This document shows positions 44,586 to 53,589 of a stretch of DNA of 64,000 nucleotides, one piece after another. The stretch is from positions 2,542,001-2,606,000 of the forward strand of contig NZ_CP134159.1 of assembly GCF_032197885.1 (NCBI RefSeq), in the 5' to 3' direction. Below the pieces are notes generated by a model. That model was not told the DNA's origin, searched no databases, and saw nothing but the letters and a program-made list of their open reading frames with translations. Positions within the stretch are counted from its first letter, which is position 1. Every line of letters starts with the position of its first letter. The position numbers were made by a program, and so were the translations under genes. This DNA comes from Levilactobacillus namurensis. GTDB taxonomy: Bacteria > Bacillota > Bacilli > Lactobacillales > Lactobacillaceae.

Positions 44586-45149
44586 TTAGTCCGCGTAGGC
44601 CTTTTCCAAGGCGACCTTATCTTGATGGCTGATGGACTCGTAACGGTTGCTGGCGTACATTACGCTACGGCGACTCTTGGAATGGCTCAGGCCCAGGGCG
44701 TGGCCCAGTTCATGGGTCGCCACGTTGGTCCGTTGCTTCTTGGTGTAGCTGAACGACGTCAACAGGTCCCGGTTTAACGTGGAGTTCGCCGACACAATCT
44801 CGGCATCCTCATCCTGATGGTTGTAGAAAGAATAGTTGGTGTAGCCGGTGAATAGGCCCTTTTGGGTACTCAGGGAAGCAGACGTTTGTAACACGATGTC
44901 GGCTTTTTTCTGACTCTTGACGGCCTTTAACTTCACCGCACCGGTCTTGTTCCATTTTTTAACGGCGCTTTTCCAGATCTTTTGGTAGTATTTGGAGCTG
45001 CCGCTGTAAGTATAGGTGATTTTAGATGATTCCCAATGACCCCAAGAAGGCGTCTTAGCCGCTGCGTCGGCGTGGGCGGTGCTGCCGATGAAGGCTAAGC
45101 TCATGGTGAAGATTACTAAGAAACTGATCTTTAAAGATTTAAACGTCAT
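44586..45149 (-). CDS. Secreted matrixin-like zinc metalloprotease (paralogue 4)
   Basis: A 187-residue secreted protease with a cleavable signal peptide (SFLVIFTMSLAFIGSTAHA, cleavage near AHA-DA) instead of a membrane anchor. The catalytic domain opens with SKITYTYSGSSKYYQKIW. The zinc motif is HELGHALGLSHS near residue 146 and the Met-turn is SVMYA. It is more Lys-rich and more diverged than the tandem paralogues at 15-18 kb, and lacks their GHGGP strand. It is a single gene with its own terminator. The substrate is unknown. Confidence 0.85.
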   Translation of the reverse strand: MTFKSLKISFLVIFTMSLAFIGSTAHADAAAKTPSWGHWESSKITYTYSGSSKYYQKIWKSAVKKWNKTGAVKLKAVKSQKKADIVLQTSASLSTQKGLFTGYTNYSFYNHQDEDAEIVSANSTLNRDLLTSFSYTKKQRTNVATHELGHALGLSHSKSRRSVMYASNRYESISHQDKVALEKAYAD

Positions 45150-45787
45150 ATAGGTTAAATTACTCGCTTTCCGTGATTGAGGGGGTCATTACTTGTAAGT
45201 CCCTAGTATGGGGGCAGCGAGCCGTGAACAATATGCCCATCTGACGCACTATGGACATTTTCATGGTGACAATCTTAATGATGTGGATATATTTCATACC
45301 TTTTACGCTAATTTAGCCGCCAATCCCCTAGAATTCTTAAGGCTTGTGAATTATGAGAAAACGCTTAACCATCAAACTGGGCTAAAACTAATTTGCTTGG
45401 TGTTTTTTTCTAGGCGATTTAGTTGTTGGGGAGAGTCATTAAAGTGGGTGATGAAAAATCCGAACATTCATCTTTAAAGTCGTTAAAAATCTCTGTCATT
45501 GTTCGTCCACTGCCGATGATTCGCTACCCGACCCACCATTTTTGCAGTATTGGCATAGACACATTTTATTGTTTGTGCAACGGATAAGACATGAGATGGT
45601 TTCTAATAAAACCCTTTTAAATTGGTATTTTCGGCAAACTTACTAAGTAATAATGCATAAAAATCTTTTGCAGTGTGGACTAAATAGTTATCACGTGTTA
45701 TTCTAGATTGGGATAAATGATCTAGCGACTTAGACGGTGTTAGACCCAACCAAACCCGAACTTATTGATTTTAGAAGGGAAGTATGG
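45150..45787. other. AT-rich region upstream of the MucBP surface protein gene
   Basis: Clearly more AT-rich than its neighbours. An 89-codon plus-strand frame (45208-45477) has no ribosome binding site or recognisable family and I do not call it. A possible promoter is TGGACT, 17 bp, TATTCT at about 45677-45705. Confidence 0.4.
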
Positions 45788-48700
45788 ATGATGACGACAC
45801 ACAATGCACGTACACTAAAAAGTAAGCGTTACCAATGGCTACTCTTAAGCTCGACGGCCCTCTCACTGGCCTTTTTATCAGCGACCAGTACCAGCGCCCA
45901 GGCGGACACGACGACTGAGGCGGCGGACCAGCAGAGTCAAGCGACGACCGCTTCTGTGACCCCATCCAAGACGGTCACGTTAACTTCTACGACGAAAGTG
46001 GAAACCACGGACCCGGATACTCCCGCGCCTGCTACCGAAACTGACGACACAACGGAACCAACTGACCCAGACACCACCACGGAAACCGAAGACACCACGC
46101 AACCAACTGATCCAAATACAACGACAGAAACTGACGACACCACCGAACCGACTAATCCAGACACCACTACAGAAACTGAAGATACCACGCAACCCGCCGA
46201 TCCAAATACAACGACAGAAACTGACAACACCACCGAACCAGCCGATCCAGACACTACCACGGAAACTGAAAATCCCGATGCAACCACTGATGCGGACGAC
46301 TCCAACACAACGACTTCACCCGAAGACCTAACCGATGACCTTTCAAATCAAAACCAAACGGATGGGACGGACGACAACCAACTCAACAATTCCATCGCAC
46401 CGGCGGCTTTCAGCGCAACCGCACCGACTGCACTAACCACGGATGCCACGGAAACCATCAATGACTGGATGCCGAATACACTTTTACAAAATGAAGTTTT
46501 GAAAGAACTTCAAAGTTTAAAAAATACCGGGAAAACCTGGTCCAGTGTTGACGATATTACCAAGGAAGACATGCAACTTTTAACAAAGCTCTTCATGACC
46601 GACACCTATATTGACGGTGAAACCGCTTATGCCTTAGACGGCCTAGAGTACGCCACGAACTTAACCAGACTTCAACTTAATGAGGGATTTAATGCGCCCT
46701 CGGGTATGTACTATGGTGACGTCCGTGATCTCACGCCACTGGCTGGATTAACCAATCTGACTGAACTAAACATCCAAAACAACAGCATAAGTGACCTCAC
46801 GCCGCTAGCTAATTTGGTTAATTTAACCAGTTTTTCAGCCTCCTTTAACCACATTTCTGATTTCCGGCCTCTCCAAGGTTTGACTAACTTGAAAGATATC
46901 ACCTACGGAAACCAAGTCATCATTAAAGACACCCCCATTTACGTTAGCCGGACGGATAAGACAGCTAATCTTCCTAGCGATCTCTATCTAGTCGACGGTA
47001 CTAAAGTCACTCTAGAAGCCAATGCTCAGGTTGGTAAACCCATCCATATAAATCTTAACACCCTTCAATTTAAGTATAGTTGGTACTTTTCAGCTTCAGA
47101 TAAGGGTGAGGTGACACAAGACGGCAATGGAGGCCTAAACTTTACCAATATTAAAGAGCAAGAACCGGGAATTACCGGTGAATATAACGGTTCAACGGTC
47201 GTCCCCGTTAAAGATCGCTACTTCCTCACTGGTTCCTCTGTGGTGTCGGGAATCGTTCAATTCGCCCTGGTTCAGCCTTACATCCTCTACGATTCAACGG
47301 TGACCGTTCACTACCAGGACACCCAGGGCAACACCATCGCCGACGACCAAGTCCTTTACGGTGACGTGGGCGGCGACTACACCACCCAGCAACAGGACAT
47401 TGATGGCTATACGTTCCAAGAAATCCAAGGAAACGCTACGGGTCAATTTACGGATAAAGACCAAGAAGTGACCTACATCTACACCCAAGATCCCGCGGAA
47501 CAGGGTACCGTGACCGTCCACTACGTCGATGACCAGGGCAACACTATTTCCCCAGATGAAGTTCTCACCCAAGACGTCGGTAGTGACTACACCACCGAAC
47601 AAAAGGCTATCGACGGCTACACCTTTAAGGAAGTTACTGGTAACCCAACCGGGACCGTTACCGCAGAAACCCAAGAGGTCACCTACGTTTACACCCAAGA
47701 TCCCGCGGAACAAGGTACCGTGACCGTCCACTACGTCGATGACCAGGGCAACACCATCGCCCCAGATGAGGTTCTCACCCAAGATGTCGGTAGTGACTAC
47801 ACCACCGAACAAAAGGAGATCGACGGCTACACCTTCAAGGAAGTCACCGGCAATCCAACCGGGACTGTGACCACAGAAGCCCAAGAGGTCACCTACGTTT
47901 ACACTCAAGATCCCGCGGAACAGAGTACCGTGACCGTCCACTACGTCGATGACCAAGGCAACACTATCGCCCCAGATGAAGTCCTCACCCAAGACGTGGG
48001 TAGCGACTACACCACCGAACAAAAGGACATCGACGGCTACACCTTCAAGGAAGTCACCGGCAATCCAACCGGGACCGTGACCACAGAAGTGCAAGAGGTC
48101 ACCTACGTTTACACGGCCGACAAAGCCGCGCAAGGGACCATCACTGTCCACTACGTTGATGAGAACGGAACAGCTATTGCGGAACCGACGACCATGACCG
48201 GTGACGAGGGCAGCGACTACACCACGACGCCGCGGACCATCGACGGCTACACACTGGTCAAGACTCCGGACAACGCCTCCGGTAAATACACTGCCGGGAA
48301 CCTCGACATCACCTACGTTTACCAAGCCGTGAACACTGGCGGCGGTAACGGTGGCGGTGATAACGGCGGTGGCGACAATGGTGGCAACGGTGGCGGCGAC
48401 ATCGACACTGGCGGTGGTGACAACGGCGGTGGCGACATCGACACTGGCGACGGCAACAATGGCGGTGGCGATATCGATACCGGGGAAAATGGCAATACCG
48501 TTGATCCCGAAGTTCCAACGACGCCAACCAAACCAACCACTCCTGGCCAATCTGGTAACACGAGCGCCGGCGACTTGGTAAGTTCCGGGAACGCCGCAAC
48601 GGGCTTACGGACACCTCAGACGGGTAATAATAGCACCCCAACGGCCCTGATAACTGGCAAAGCGGCCGCAACCGCCGCTCCTAACCAGACGGCGCAAGCT

Positions 48701-48811
48701 ACCCTGCCACAAACTAACGAACAAAAGTCGACTACCAGTCTCATCGGTTGGCTGGCCGCTATCGCCATTGGTGGCCTAGGCTTCCTGCGGTTCAAGCGGC
48801 GGGAACACTAA
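45788..48811 (+). CDS. LPQTNE-anchored surface protein with LRR and five MucBP repeats
   Basis: A 1007-residue cell-wall protein. The start at 45788 has AAGGGA 7 bases upstream. The signal peptide has hydrophobic WLLLSSTALSLAFLSA and cleavage near AQA-DT. Residues about 60-190 are a Thr/Asp/Glu/Pro stalk with repeats. About 275-390 is an internalin-like leucine-rich repeat region (LTPLAGLTNLTELNIQNN). Five MucBP repeats of exactly 70 residues run from about 504 to 853, a Gly/Asp-rich stretch (GGGDNGGGD) to about 905, then LPQTNE, membrane helix and KRREH. MucBP domains are known from mucin adhesins, so adhesion is the likely role. Confidence 0.9.
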   Translation: MMTTHNARTLKSKRYQWLLLSSTALSLAFLSATSTSAQADTTTEAADQQSQATTASVTPSKTVTLTSTTKVETTDPDTPAPATETDDTTEPTDPDTTTETEDTTQPTDPNTTTETDDTTEPTNPDTTTETEDTTQPADPNTTTETDNTTEPADPDTTTETENPDATTDADDSNTTTSPEDLTDDLSNQNQTDGTDDNQLNNSIAPAAFSATAPTALTTDATETINDWMPNTLLQNEVLKELQSLKNTGKTWSSVDDITKEDMQLLTKLFMTDTYIDGETAYALDGLEYATNLTRLQLNEGFNAPSGMYYGDVRDLTPLAGLTNLTELNIQNNSISDLTPLANLVNLTSFSASFNHISDFRPLQGLTNLKDITYGNQVIIKDTPIYVSRTDKTANLPSDLYLVDGTKVTLEANAQVGKPIHINLNTLQFKYSWYFSASDKGEVTQDGNGGLNFTNIKEQEPGITGEYNGSTVVPVKDRYFLTGSSVVSGIVQFALVQPYILYDSTVTVHYQDTQGNTIADDQVLYGDVGGDYTTQQQDIDGYTFQEIQGNATGQFTDKDQEVTYIYTQDPAEQGTVTVHYVDDQGNTISPDEVLTQDVGSDYTTEQKAIDGYTFKEVTGNPTGTVTAETQEVTYVYTQDPAEQGTVTVHYVDDQGNTIAPDEVLTQDVGSDYTTEQKEIDGYTFKEVTGNPTGTVTTEAQEVTYVYTQDPAEQSTVTVHYVDDQGNTIAPDEVLTQDVGSDYTTEQKDIDGYTFKEVTGNPTGTVTTEVQEVTYVYTADKAAQGTITVHYVDENGTAIAEPTTMTGDEGSDYTTTPRTIDGYTLVKTPDNASGKYTAGNLDITYVYQAVNTGGGNGGGDNGGGDNGGNGGGDIDTGGGDNGGGDIDTGDGNNGGGDIDTGENGNTVDPEVPTTPTKPTTPGQSGNTSAGDLVSSGNAATGLRTPQTGNNSTPTALITGKAAATAAPNQTAQATLPQTNEQKSTTSLIGWLAAIAIGGLGFLRFKRREH
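46030..46275 (+). repeat. Tandem repeats encoding a TETDDTTEPTDPDTT-type stalk
   Basis: About six imperfect units of 45 bp alternating TETDDTTEP and TETEDTTQP forms. Confidence 0.75.
47297..48346 (+). repeat. Five MucBP-encoding repeats with a 210-bp period
   Basis: Units begin at about 47297, 47507, 47717, 47927 and 48137. The second, third and fourth are nearly identical at DNA level, so they arose by recent duplication. Confidence 0.88.
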
Positions 48812-48834
48812 AGTCAACAACTAGTCATTAGACT

Positions 48835-48866
48835 AAAAGCCGCGGACACGAAGTCTGCGGCTTTTT
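48835..48866 (+). terminator. Rho-independent terminator
   Basis: Stem AAAGCCGCGGAC/GTCTGCGGCTTT followed by T. Confidence 0.85.
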
Positions 48867-48960
48867 ATGGTTCTTTTATGAATCCGCTTACAAGCAAAAC
48901 AATGACTTGTTATACTGGACTTGTAGTTTGCTCGCAAAGGTCAATCAGGAGGTTTTATAG

Positions 48961-49734
48961 ATGACAGTTTATCCAATCTTACAAGATAAAGTCGCAATCG
49001 TAACCGGTGCTGCAATGGGCATGGGTGAAGCCACCGCTAAGCTATTTGCCGAAGCTAAGGCCAAAGTCATTGTGGCCGACTTCAACGATGAAAAAGGACA
49101 AGCCGTAGCTCAAGACATCCAGGACCAGGGCTTAGAAGCTACCTTTGTCCATGTTGATATTTCAAATAGTCAAGAAGTCCAGCAACTAATCCAAACTACC
49201 CTAAAGACTTATGGTAGTTTAGATGTTGCCATTAATAACGCCGCACTAGCACCAGATAACGCCCCCGTTGCCGACTTTAACGAAGATTACTTTGACCGCT
49301 TAGTCGCCGTTGACCTAAAAGGAACCGCGTTATGCATGAAATATGAACTCCAAGCAATGATCAAACAAAACACCGGTGGCTCCATCGTTAACATTTCGTC
49401 AGTCTCCGGTTACCGGCCGCAACCGAACAACATGACTTACGTCGCTGCTAAACATGGTGTTCGGGGAATGACTAAAGTAGCCGCCCTCGAAAATGGTCCG
49501 CACAATATTCGGGTCAACAGTCTCGCTCCCGGTGCCATTGATACACCAATGCTCCACAGTTCCTTGAAGGCCGCGGGTCTGGATCCTAAAGAATTCGCTA
49601 AAACATTGAGTGAACTTAACCGTTTTGGCGACCCGCGTGAAATTGCCCAAGGGAGTTTATTCTTGGCCTCGGACATGGCCAGCTACATTACCGGGACCAC
49701 ACTCAACGTCGATGCCGGCTTCGTTAATATGTAA
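48961..49734 (+). CDS. Short-chain dehydrogenase/reductase
   Basis: A 257-residue SDR. Cofactor-binding TGAAMGMGEA at residues 16-25 (T-G-x-x-x-G-x-G), NNAALAPD in place of the NNAG motif, catalytic Ser in SSVSGYRPQ, and Tyr/Lys in YVAAKHG. The acidic residue in VIVADFND after the second strand points to NAD(H) rather than NADP(H). The C-terminus SYITGTTLNVDAGFVNM is typical of the classical SDR family. AGGAGG precedes the ATG. It is a single gene with its own terminator. The substrate cannot be named. Confidence 0.88.
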   Translation: MTVYPILQDKVAIVTGAAMGMGEATAKLFAEAKAKVIVADFNDEKGQAVAQDIQDQGLEATFVHVDISNSQEVQQLIQTTLKTYGSLDVAINNAALAPDNAPVADFNEDYFDRLVAVDLKGTALCMKYELQAMIKQNTGGSIVNISSVSGYRPQPNNMTYVAAKHGVRGMTKVAALENGPHNIRVNSLAPGAIDTPMLHSSLKAAGLDPKEFAKTLSELNRFGDPREIAQGSLFLASDMASYITGTTLNVDAGFVNM

Positions 49735-49746
49735 TTAATCTAATAA

Positions 49747-49811
49747 TTAATTGTCTAGTTATTAATAGTTAGACAATTAAAAGCCACGGATACCTTATCC
49801 GTGGCTTTTTT
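49747..49811 (+). terminator. Two consecutive hairpins, the second a rho-independent terminator
   Basis: First stem TTAATTGTCTA/TAGACAATTAA (49747-49780), second AAAGCCACGGATA/TATCCGTGGCTTT followed by T. Confidence 0.8.
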
Positions 49812-49826
49812 GATGCAACTTTTCAA

Positions 49827-50285
49827 TTACCGAATTGCCCCATGGTACGTGAAGTCCTTGCTGGTGGGGTCCGCTAGGAATTGACGGGTCTGATTGAGGT
49901 CCTCTAAGACCGCTACGGCCGATTTCGCCAACATCACGTTGAACGTCTCCCCCGTCTTCAGGGTCTCCATGTAGTACGCGATGGGGATCTCGCGCCCGAA
50001 GGCCATCCCCGTCTCCCAGATAGTTCCGGTATCGTAGTCGTCGACCACGGCCAAGACCAACTTGGCGGTCTTCAGATGCGCCGTGTTATCGGCAAAGACC
50101 GCATCCCGGTCGGCATCCGTCGCGTCCGGCGTCAAGTCGATTCCGTCTAGACGCGGTGAATAGTAGCTGATGCCCATGTCATTCATCAAGTTCTCTAAGG
50201 CGCCCAAGCGTTCCGGTTCTCCTGGGGCGAACCAAGGACCGGCGAGATAAACTTGGGGGTGTTCTGCGTGTACCCGTTCTGCCAA
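49827..50285 (-). CDS. ndt: Nucleoside 2-deoxyribosyltransferase
   Basis: A 152-residue enzyme that exchanges bases between 2'-deoxyribonucleosides, used in nucleoside salvage by lactobacilli. Family blocks visible: VYLAGPWFAPGE, YYSPRLDGIDL, DADRDAVFADN, LVLAVVDDYDTGTIWETGMAFG (with the catalytic Glu in TGTIWETG) and a hydrophobic stretch near the C-terminus. Length fits the small Ndt family. I prefer the TTG start at 50285 (AGAGAG 8 bases upstream) over a GTG nine bases earlier that touches the ribosome binding site. Confidence 0.85.
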   Translation of the reverse strand: MAERVHAEHPQVYLAGPWFAPGEPERLGALENLMNDMGISYYSPRLDGIDLTPDATDADRDAVFADNTAHLKTAKLVLAVVDDYDTGTIWETGMAFGREIPIAYYMETLKTGETFNVMLAKSAVAVLEDLNQTRQFLADPTSKDFTYHGAIR

Positions 50286-50371
50286 TACAATCACTCTCTT
50301 TCGTTGGTTACCGTTGAGTTTACCGGAAATCCGGTTCCCTGACTAGGGACAATCCGGGATGACCGCCGAAC

Positions 50372-52102
50372 CTACTTGATCACCTGCACGTACTTGGCAT
50401 TGGCGGTCACGTAGCCCCCGGCAACCCGGTAACGCAACGTGCTCCCCTGTGTCAGGTCGGTCGGGTGACTGTACGCCCAGCCCACCACTTTGAGGGTCTG
50501 ACCGGCGGTGTACCGCTGTTTACGCTGGGTGAAGTCGGCCGTTTGGTACCGGTAGATCGCCCGCCGGACCCGAATCTTTTGAACCGACTGGCGTTTCCCC
50601 GCCTGAACCAATTTCTTATTCGCCGTGAGGTAGGTCCCGTCGGTGAGCACGAACCGGGTGGTCAGCCGGTGGTGGACAATTCGCTTCACCTTAACCACCT
50701 GACCCTGCCGGAAATGCGGGACCTTTTGAGTCAAGTTCTTCTGCCGGTAAGCGTTAGCGCCTTGCGGGTTGATCACCGTGACCACCGCGTGGCGTCCCTG
50801 GTAATAGGTCGGCGTGACGTAGGCCGCCTTAGCGGTCACGTAACCGGTCAACCCCCGGGTCTTACTCTGATGGTTCACATCCCGGACCTGGTACCGCAAC
50901 GTCCCCTTAGCCGTCCGCGCGTAGCCCGTGACCACGAACATCGGTCGGTCCGGGCGGGCTTTCTTGGCGTACCATTGGCGCCGTGTCTGGGTGGTAAAGT
51001 TCTTGGTCCGGTACAGGCCAATCTTGCGGGTGGCCGTCACGACGGTCCCCTTAGCCGCAACACCATCCCCACCGCCAGCGTTGCCGTTGCCGTCCGGATC
51101 GGGGTCAGGGTCGGGATCCGGGTCAGGTTCCGGCGCGGGTTCGGGGGTCGGCTCTGGAGTCGGCTCCGGTTCACCGGGATCTGGTGGAATGATGGGGTCC
51201 ACGTCCCCCAAAACGCCGGCCGCCATGGCCAAGATAAACCCATCGATCCGGTAGGTCCCCGCGGCATCCTTAGTCAGGTAGTCCGTCATGGGCGCCTCCA
51301 TCCGTTCCAGCATGAGCTTCTCCGAACGGGCGGGATTCCACTGACTCAGCGTCTCCGGTGAATCGTTGGTGACTCCGTATTTGAGCATCAGGGGATCCCC
51401 CATCCCTGGAATAGTAACGTCATCAAACATCTTTTTGTACATAATCACGGTGTCCATCGCATCAATGTACTTATCTTCACTCATCCCCTCGGGTTGCGCT
51501 AGTTCCCAGAGACGACTTAATCGCGGTCGTAAGTTCTGCTGATAATTAGCGACTAGGTCCGCGTGGGCGGCCTCCGTCATCCCCTTAACCTGATACTGGG
51601 CAATCTGGCTCAGGAACCACGCGTCTTGGAATGTCTGGAGGCCCATTAACTCCTTCATTTCATCCGCAGTCCAGATCATCTCCTCGCTGTCCGCTTCACG
51701 CGAAACTAAAAAGTCCACGGCCCGCTCCCCAGGTTTGAGGACGACGGGGTCTTCCAGAAAATCCCGTAAACTACTCGGTAGCGACTCAAACATTTCCGCC
51801 TGATCCGCTGGTAACCCAGCCGTAATCTGGTCAAGATAGTCCTGGTCGGCCAGTTGAGCCACCGTTAGCGACTTAGGCGCCTGGGGTACTAAGTAGCTTT
51901 TATCCAGTTGGCCGTCCCGGTACAGCAAGGCGTAGGGCATCTCGACCTCACCAATCGGGTACTCCTGGGCCGCCGTCTGGGTGACTTGCGGACCAGTGGT
52001 CGAGGCTGAATTCGTAGTTGAAGCGGTTACATTTGTGGTCCATAAACTTCCCGCCAAAACGGCGACCCCTAGGGCCACCCAGCGGCTTGCGCGGTGTCGC
52101 AT
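50372..52102 (-). CDS. Secreted wall-associated protein with acidic Pro stalk and C-terminal DUF5776-like repeats
   Basis: A 576-residue secreted protein. The ATG at 52102 follows AAGGAGG and the signal peptide has hydrophobic WVALGVAVLAGSLW. Residues about 50-310 form a helical, acidic domain I do not recognise (YPIGEVEMPYALLYRDGQLD...). A stalk of PEPTPEP and DPDPDPD repeats spans about 315-345. The basic C-terminal region, about 355-576, contains three or four repeats with the pattern Y-R-T-K-N-F, G-x-x-L-R-Y-x-V and G-Y-V-T-A-N-x-x-Y-V, typical of wall-binding repeats of lactobacilli. No LPxTG motif is present, so attachment is probably non-covalent. Confidence 0.7.
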   Translation of the reverse strand: MRHRASRWVALGVAVLAGSLWTTNVTASTTNSASTTGPQVTQTAAQEYPIGEVEMPYALLYRDGQLDKSYLVPQAPKSLTVAQLADQDYLDQITAGLPADQAEMFESLPSSLRDFLEDPVVLKPGERAVDFLVSREADSEEMIWTADEMKELMGLQTFQDAWFLSQIAQYQVKGMTEAAHADLVANYQQNLRPRLSRLWELAQPEGMSEDKYIDAMDTVIMYKKMFDDVTIPGMGDPLMLKYGVTNDSPETLSQWNPARSEKLMLERMEAPMTDYLTKDAAGTYRIDGFILAMAAGVLGDVDPIIPPDPGEPEPTPEPTPEPAPEPDPDPDPDPDPDGNGNAGGGDGVAAKGTVVTATRKIGLYRTKNFTTQTRRQWYAKKARPDRPMFVVTGYARTAKGTLRYQVRDVNHQSKTRGLTGYVTAKAAYVTPTYYQGRHAVVTVINPQGANAYRQKNLTQKVPHFRQGQVVKVKRIVHHRLTTRFVLTDGTYLTANKKLVQAGKRQSVQKIRVRRAIYRYQTADFTQRKQRYTAGQTLKVVGWAYSHPTDLTQGSTLRYRVAGGYVTANAKYVQVIK

Positions 52103-52245
52103 AGGTTGTTCCTCCTTCATCATCCTTCGGGCGTTTTCCCTTGGAGTATAGCATAGGCTTTAGCTAACACCTAAGGTTATGTCTCCCCTTGATCATAAAC
52201 TATAAAAACCGCTCATTTACGAATATAACTGCTTCCTAAAGCAAA

Positions 52246-52282
52246 AGCACACCGGCGCCCCATTCAGGGGTTCCGATGTGCC
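52246..52282 (-). terminator. Candidate terminator of the padR gene
   Basis: Hairpin GCACACCGG/CCGATGTGC-type with an inner GCCCC/GGGG; U tract short. Confidence 0.5.
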
Positions 52283-52291
52283 AATCTGCCA

Positions 52292-52819
52292 TTAATGGCG
52301 GTTTAACCACGCTAAGTACTGGGTCTCGCGTTCAATCGCGTGCTCTAGAATCAAGTAGTGCCCGTAGGCGGCGTCGATGGCGGCCTGGTCCGGGAAGACC
52401 GTCGCCATCCGCAGGTGGAGGTGGTCCAGCTGCGCTTGGTGTAACGCCACCTGCTCGTGAATCATCGCCGGGATTCGGGGGTCATCCGCCGACCGAATAA
52501 AGTACAGCTTAAGGATGAATTCGTCCTTGGTCGCCGTCAGTTCCGGCGACGGTTCGCTGATCCAGGCCTCCAACTTTTGGCGGCCTTTATGCGTCAGCTG
52601 GTAAACCTTCTTGGCCAGCTTTTCACCAGTCACCGCATCTTGATGGGTGATCTCGCCATCGGTCTCCATCCGCTTGAGCATGGGATAGATCTGGCTGTGT
52701 TGCGCCTGCCAGAACTCTCCGATTTCGTGATCAAACGCCTTAGTCAGATCATAGCCCGTCTGGGAACGCTGGTTCAATAACCCTAAAATAATGTATTGCA
52801 GTCGATTTCGCTGGCCGAT
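52292..52819 (-). CDS. padR: PadR, phenolic acid stress regulator
   Basis: About 175 residues, divergent from the phenolic acid decarboxylase gene it should repress. Winged helix: NRLQYIILGLLNQRSQTGYD and FWQAQHSQIYPMLKRMETDG, then the long C-terminal helical dimerisation domain of the original PadR family. The start is unclear. By homology translation should begin just before GQRNRLQY, where a good AGAAAGGA site is followed by CTGAGC and then ATC (52817-52819), with no ATG, GTG or TTG at a suitable distance. I place it at that ATC provisionally. In-frame TTG codons at 52918 and 52936 lack sites. Confidence 0.8.
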   Translation of the reverse strand: MGQRNRLQYIILGLLNQRSQTGYDLTKAFDHEIGEFWQAQHSQIYPMLKRMETDGEITHQDAVTGEKLAKKVYQLTHKGRQKLEAWISEPSPELTATKDEFILKLYFIRSADDPRIPAMIHEQVALHQAQLDHLHLRMATVFPDQAAIDAAYGHYLILEHAIERETQYLAWLNRH

Positions 52820-52901
52820 GATGCTCAGTCCTTTCTGCCCGGTCTGTCGGGGTTTCCTGTCCTTATTGAACCAGTTTTTGAAAAAAAGTTCAAGCTGGGC
52901 C

Positions 52902-52930
52902 TTGACTTCACCGCTCAATCCCCGTATCCT
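52902..52930 (+). promoter_or_regulatory. Promoter of padA
   Basis: TTGACT (52902-52907), 17-bp spacer, TATCCT (52925-52930). Confidence 0.75.
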
Positions 52931-52948
52931 AATCAAGTTATTTAAAAC

Positions 52949-52964
52949 ATGTAAATATTGACAT
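52949..52964. promoter_or_regulatory. PadR operator
   Basis: ATGTAAATATTGACAT fits the ATGT-N8-ACAT form known for PadR sites and lies just downstream of the padA transcription start. Confidence 0.75.
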
Positions 52965-52993
52965 AATGAAGACACAGAAAGGACGCGCAGCAC

Positions 52994-53536
52994 ATGACTG
53001 AAAAAACCTTTAAAACCCTCGACGACTTCCTAGGTACCCACTTCATCTACACCTACGACAACGGTTGGGAATACGAATGGTACGCCAAGAACGACCACAC
53101 CGTCGATTACCGGATTCACGGCGGGATGGTCGCCGGCCGCTGGGTCACCGACCAAGAAGCCCACATCGTAATGCTGGTTCCCGGCATCTACAAGGTGGCT
53201 TGGACGGAACCCACTGGGACCGACGTGGCCCTCGACTTCGTGCCCAACGACAAGAAGTTAAACGGGACCATCTTCTTCCCCAAGTGGGTCGAAGAGCACC
53301 CCGAGATCACGGTGACCTACCAAAACGACCACATTGACTTAATGGAAGCTTCTCGCGAAAAGTACGATACCTACCCTAAGTTGGTGGTTCCCGAATTCGC
53401 CCAGATTACCTACATTGGCGATGCTGGCCAGAACAATAACGACGTGATCAACCAGGCACCTTACGCGGGGATGACCGACGACATCCGCGCCGGCAAGTTC
53501 TACGACACAAACTACCGGCACCCGAACCAGAAATAA
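52994..53536 (+). CDS. padA: Phenolic acid decarboxylase
   Basis: A 180-residue cytoplasmic enzyme that decarboxylates hydroxycinnamic acids such as p-coumaric and ferulic acid to vinylphenols. The family is highly conserved, and the protein shows its hallmarks: [34 protein letters not shown] with catalytic Tyr and Arg, [13 protein letters not shown] and the C-terminal [19 protein letters not shown]. Length is normal. AAAGGA lies 10 bases before the ATG. It is divergent from padR, with promoter and PadR operator between them. Confidence 0.96.
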   Translation: MTEKTFKTLDDFLGTHFIYTYDNGWEYEWYAKNDHTVDYRIHGGMVAGRWVTDQEAHIVMLVPGIYKVAWTEPTGTDVALDFVPNDKKLNGTIFFPKWVEEHPEITVTYQNDHIDLMEASREKYDTYPKLVVPEFAQITYIGDAGQNNNDVINQAPYAGMTDDIRAGKFYDTNYRHPNQK

Positions 53537-53589
53537 TCTCGCGTTTGCGGTACACTAGGGCTAATCCTCAAGGAAAGTAGGTCGATTCG

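Noticed and set aside
45208..45477. 89-codon plus-strand frame in the region before the MucBP gene
   Set aside because: No ribosome binding site, no recognisable domain, and AT-rich non-coding surroundings.
47294..48550. 418-codon minus-strand frame opposite the MucBP repeats
   Set aside because: It mirrors the 210-bp repeats of the real gene and has no start signal or family.
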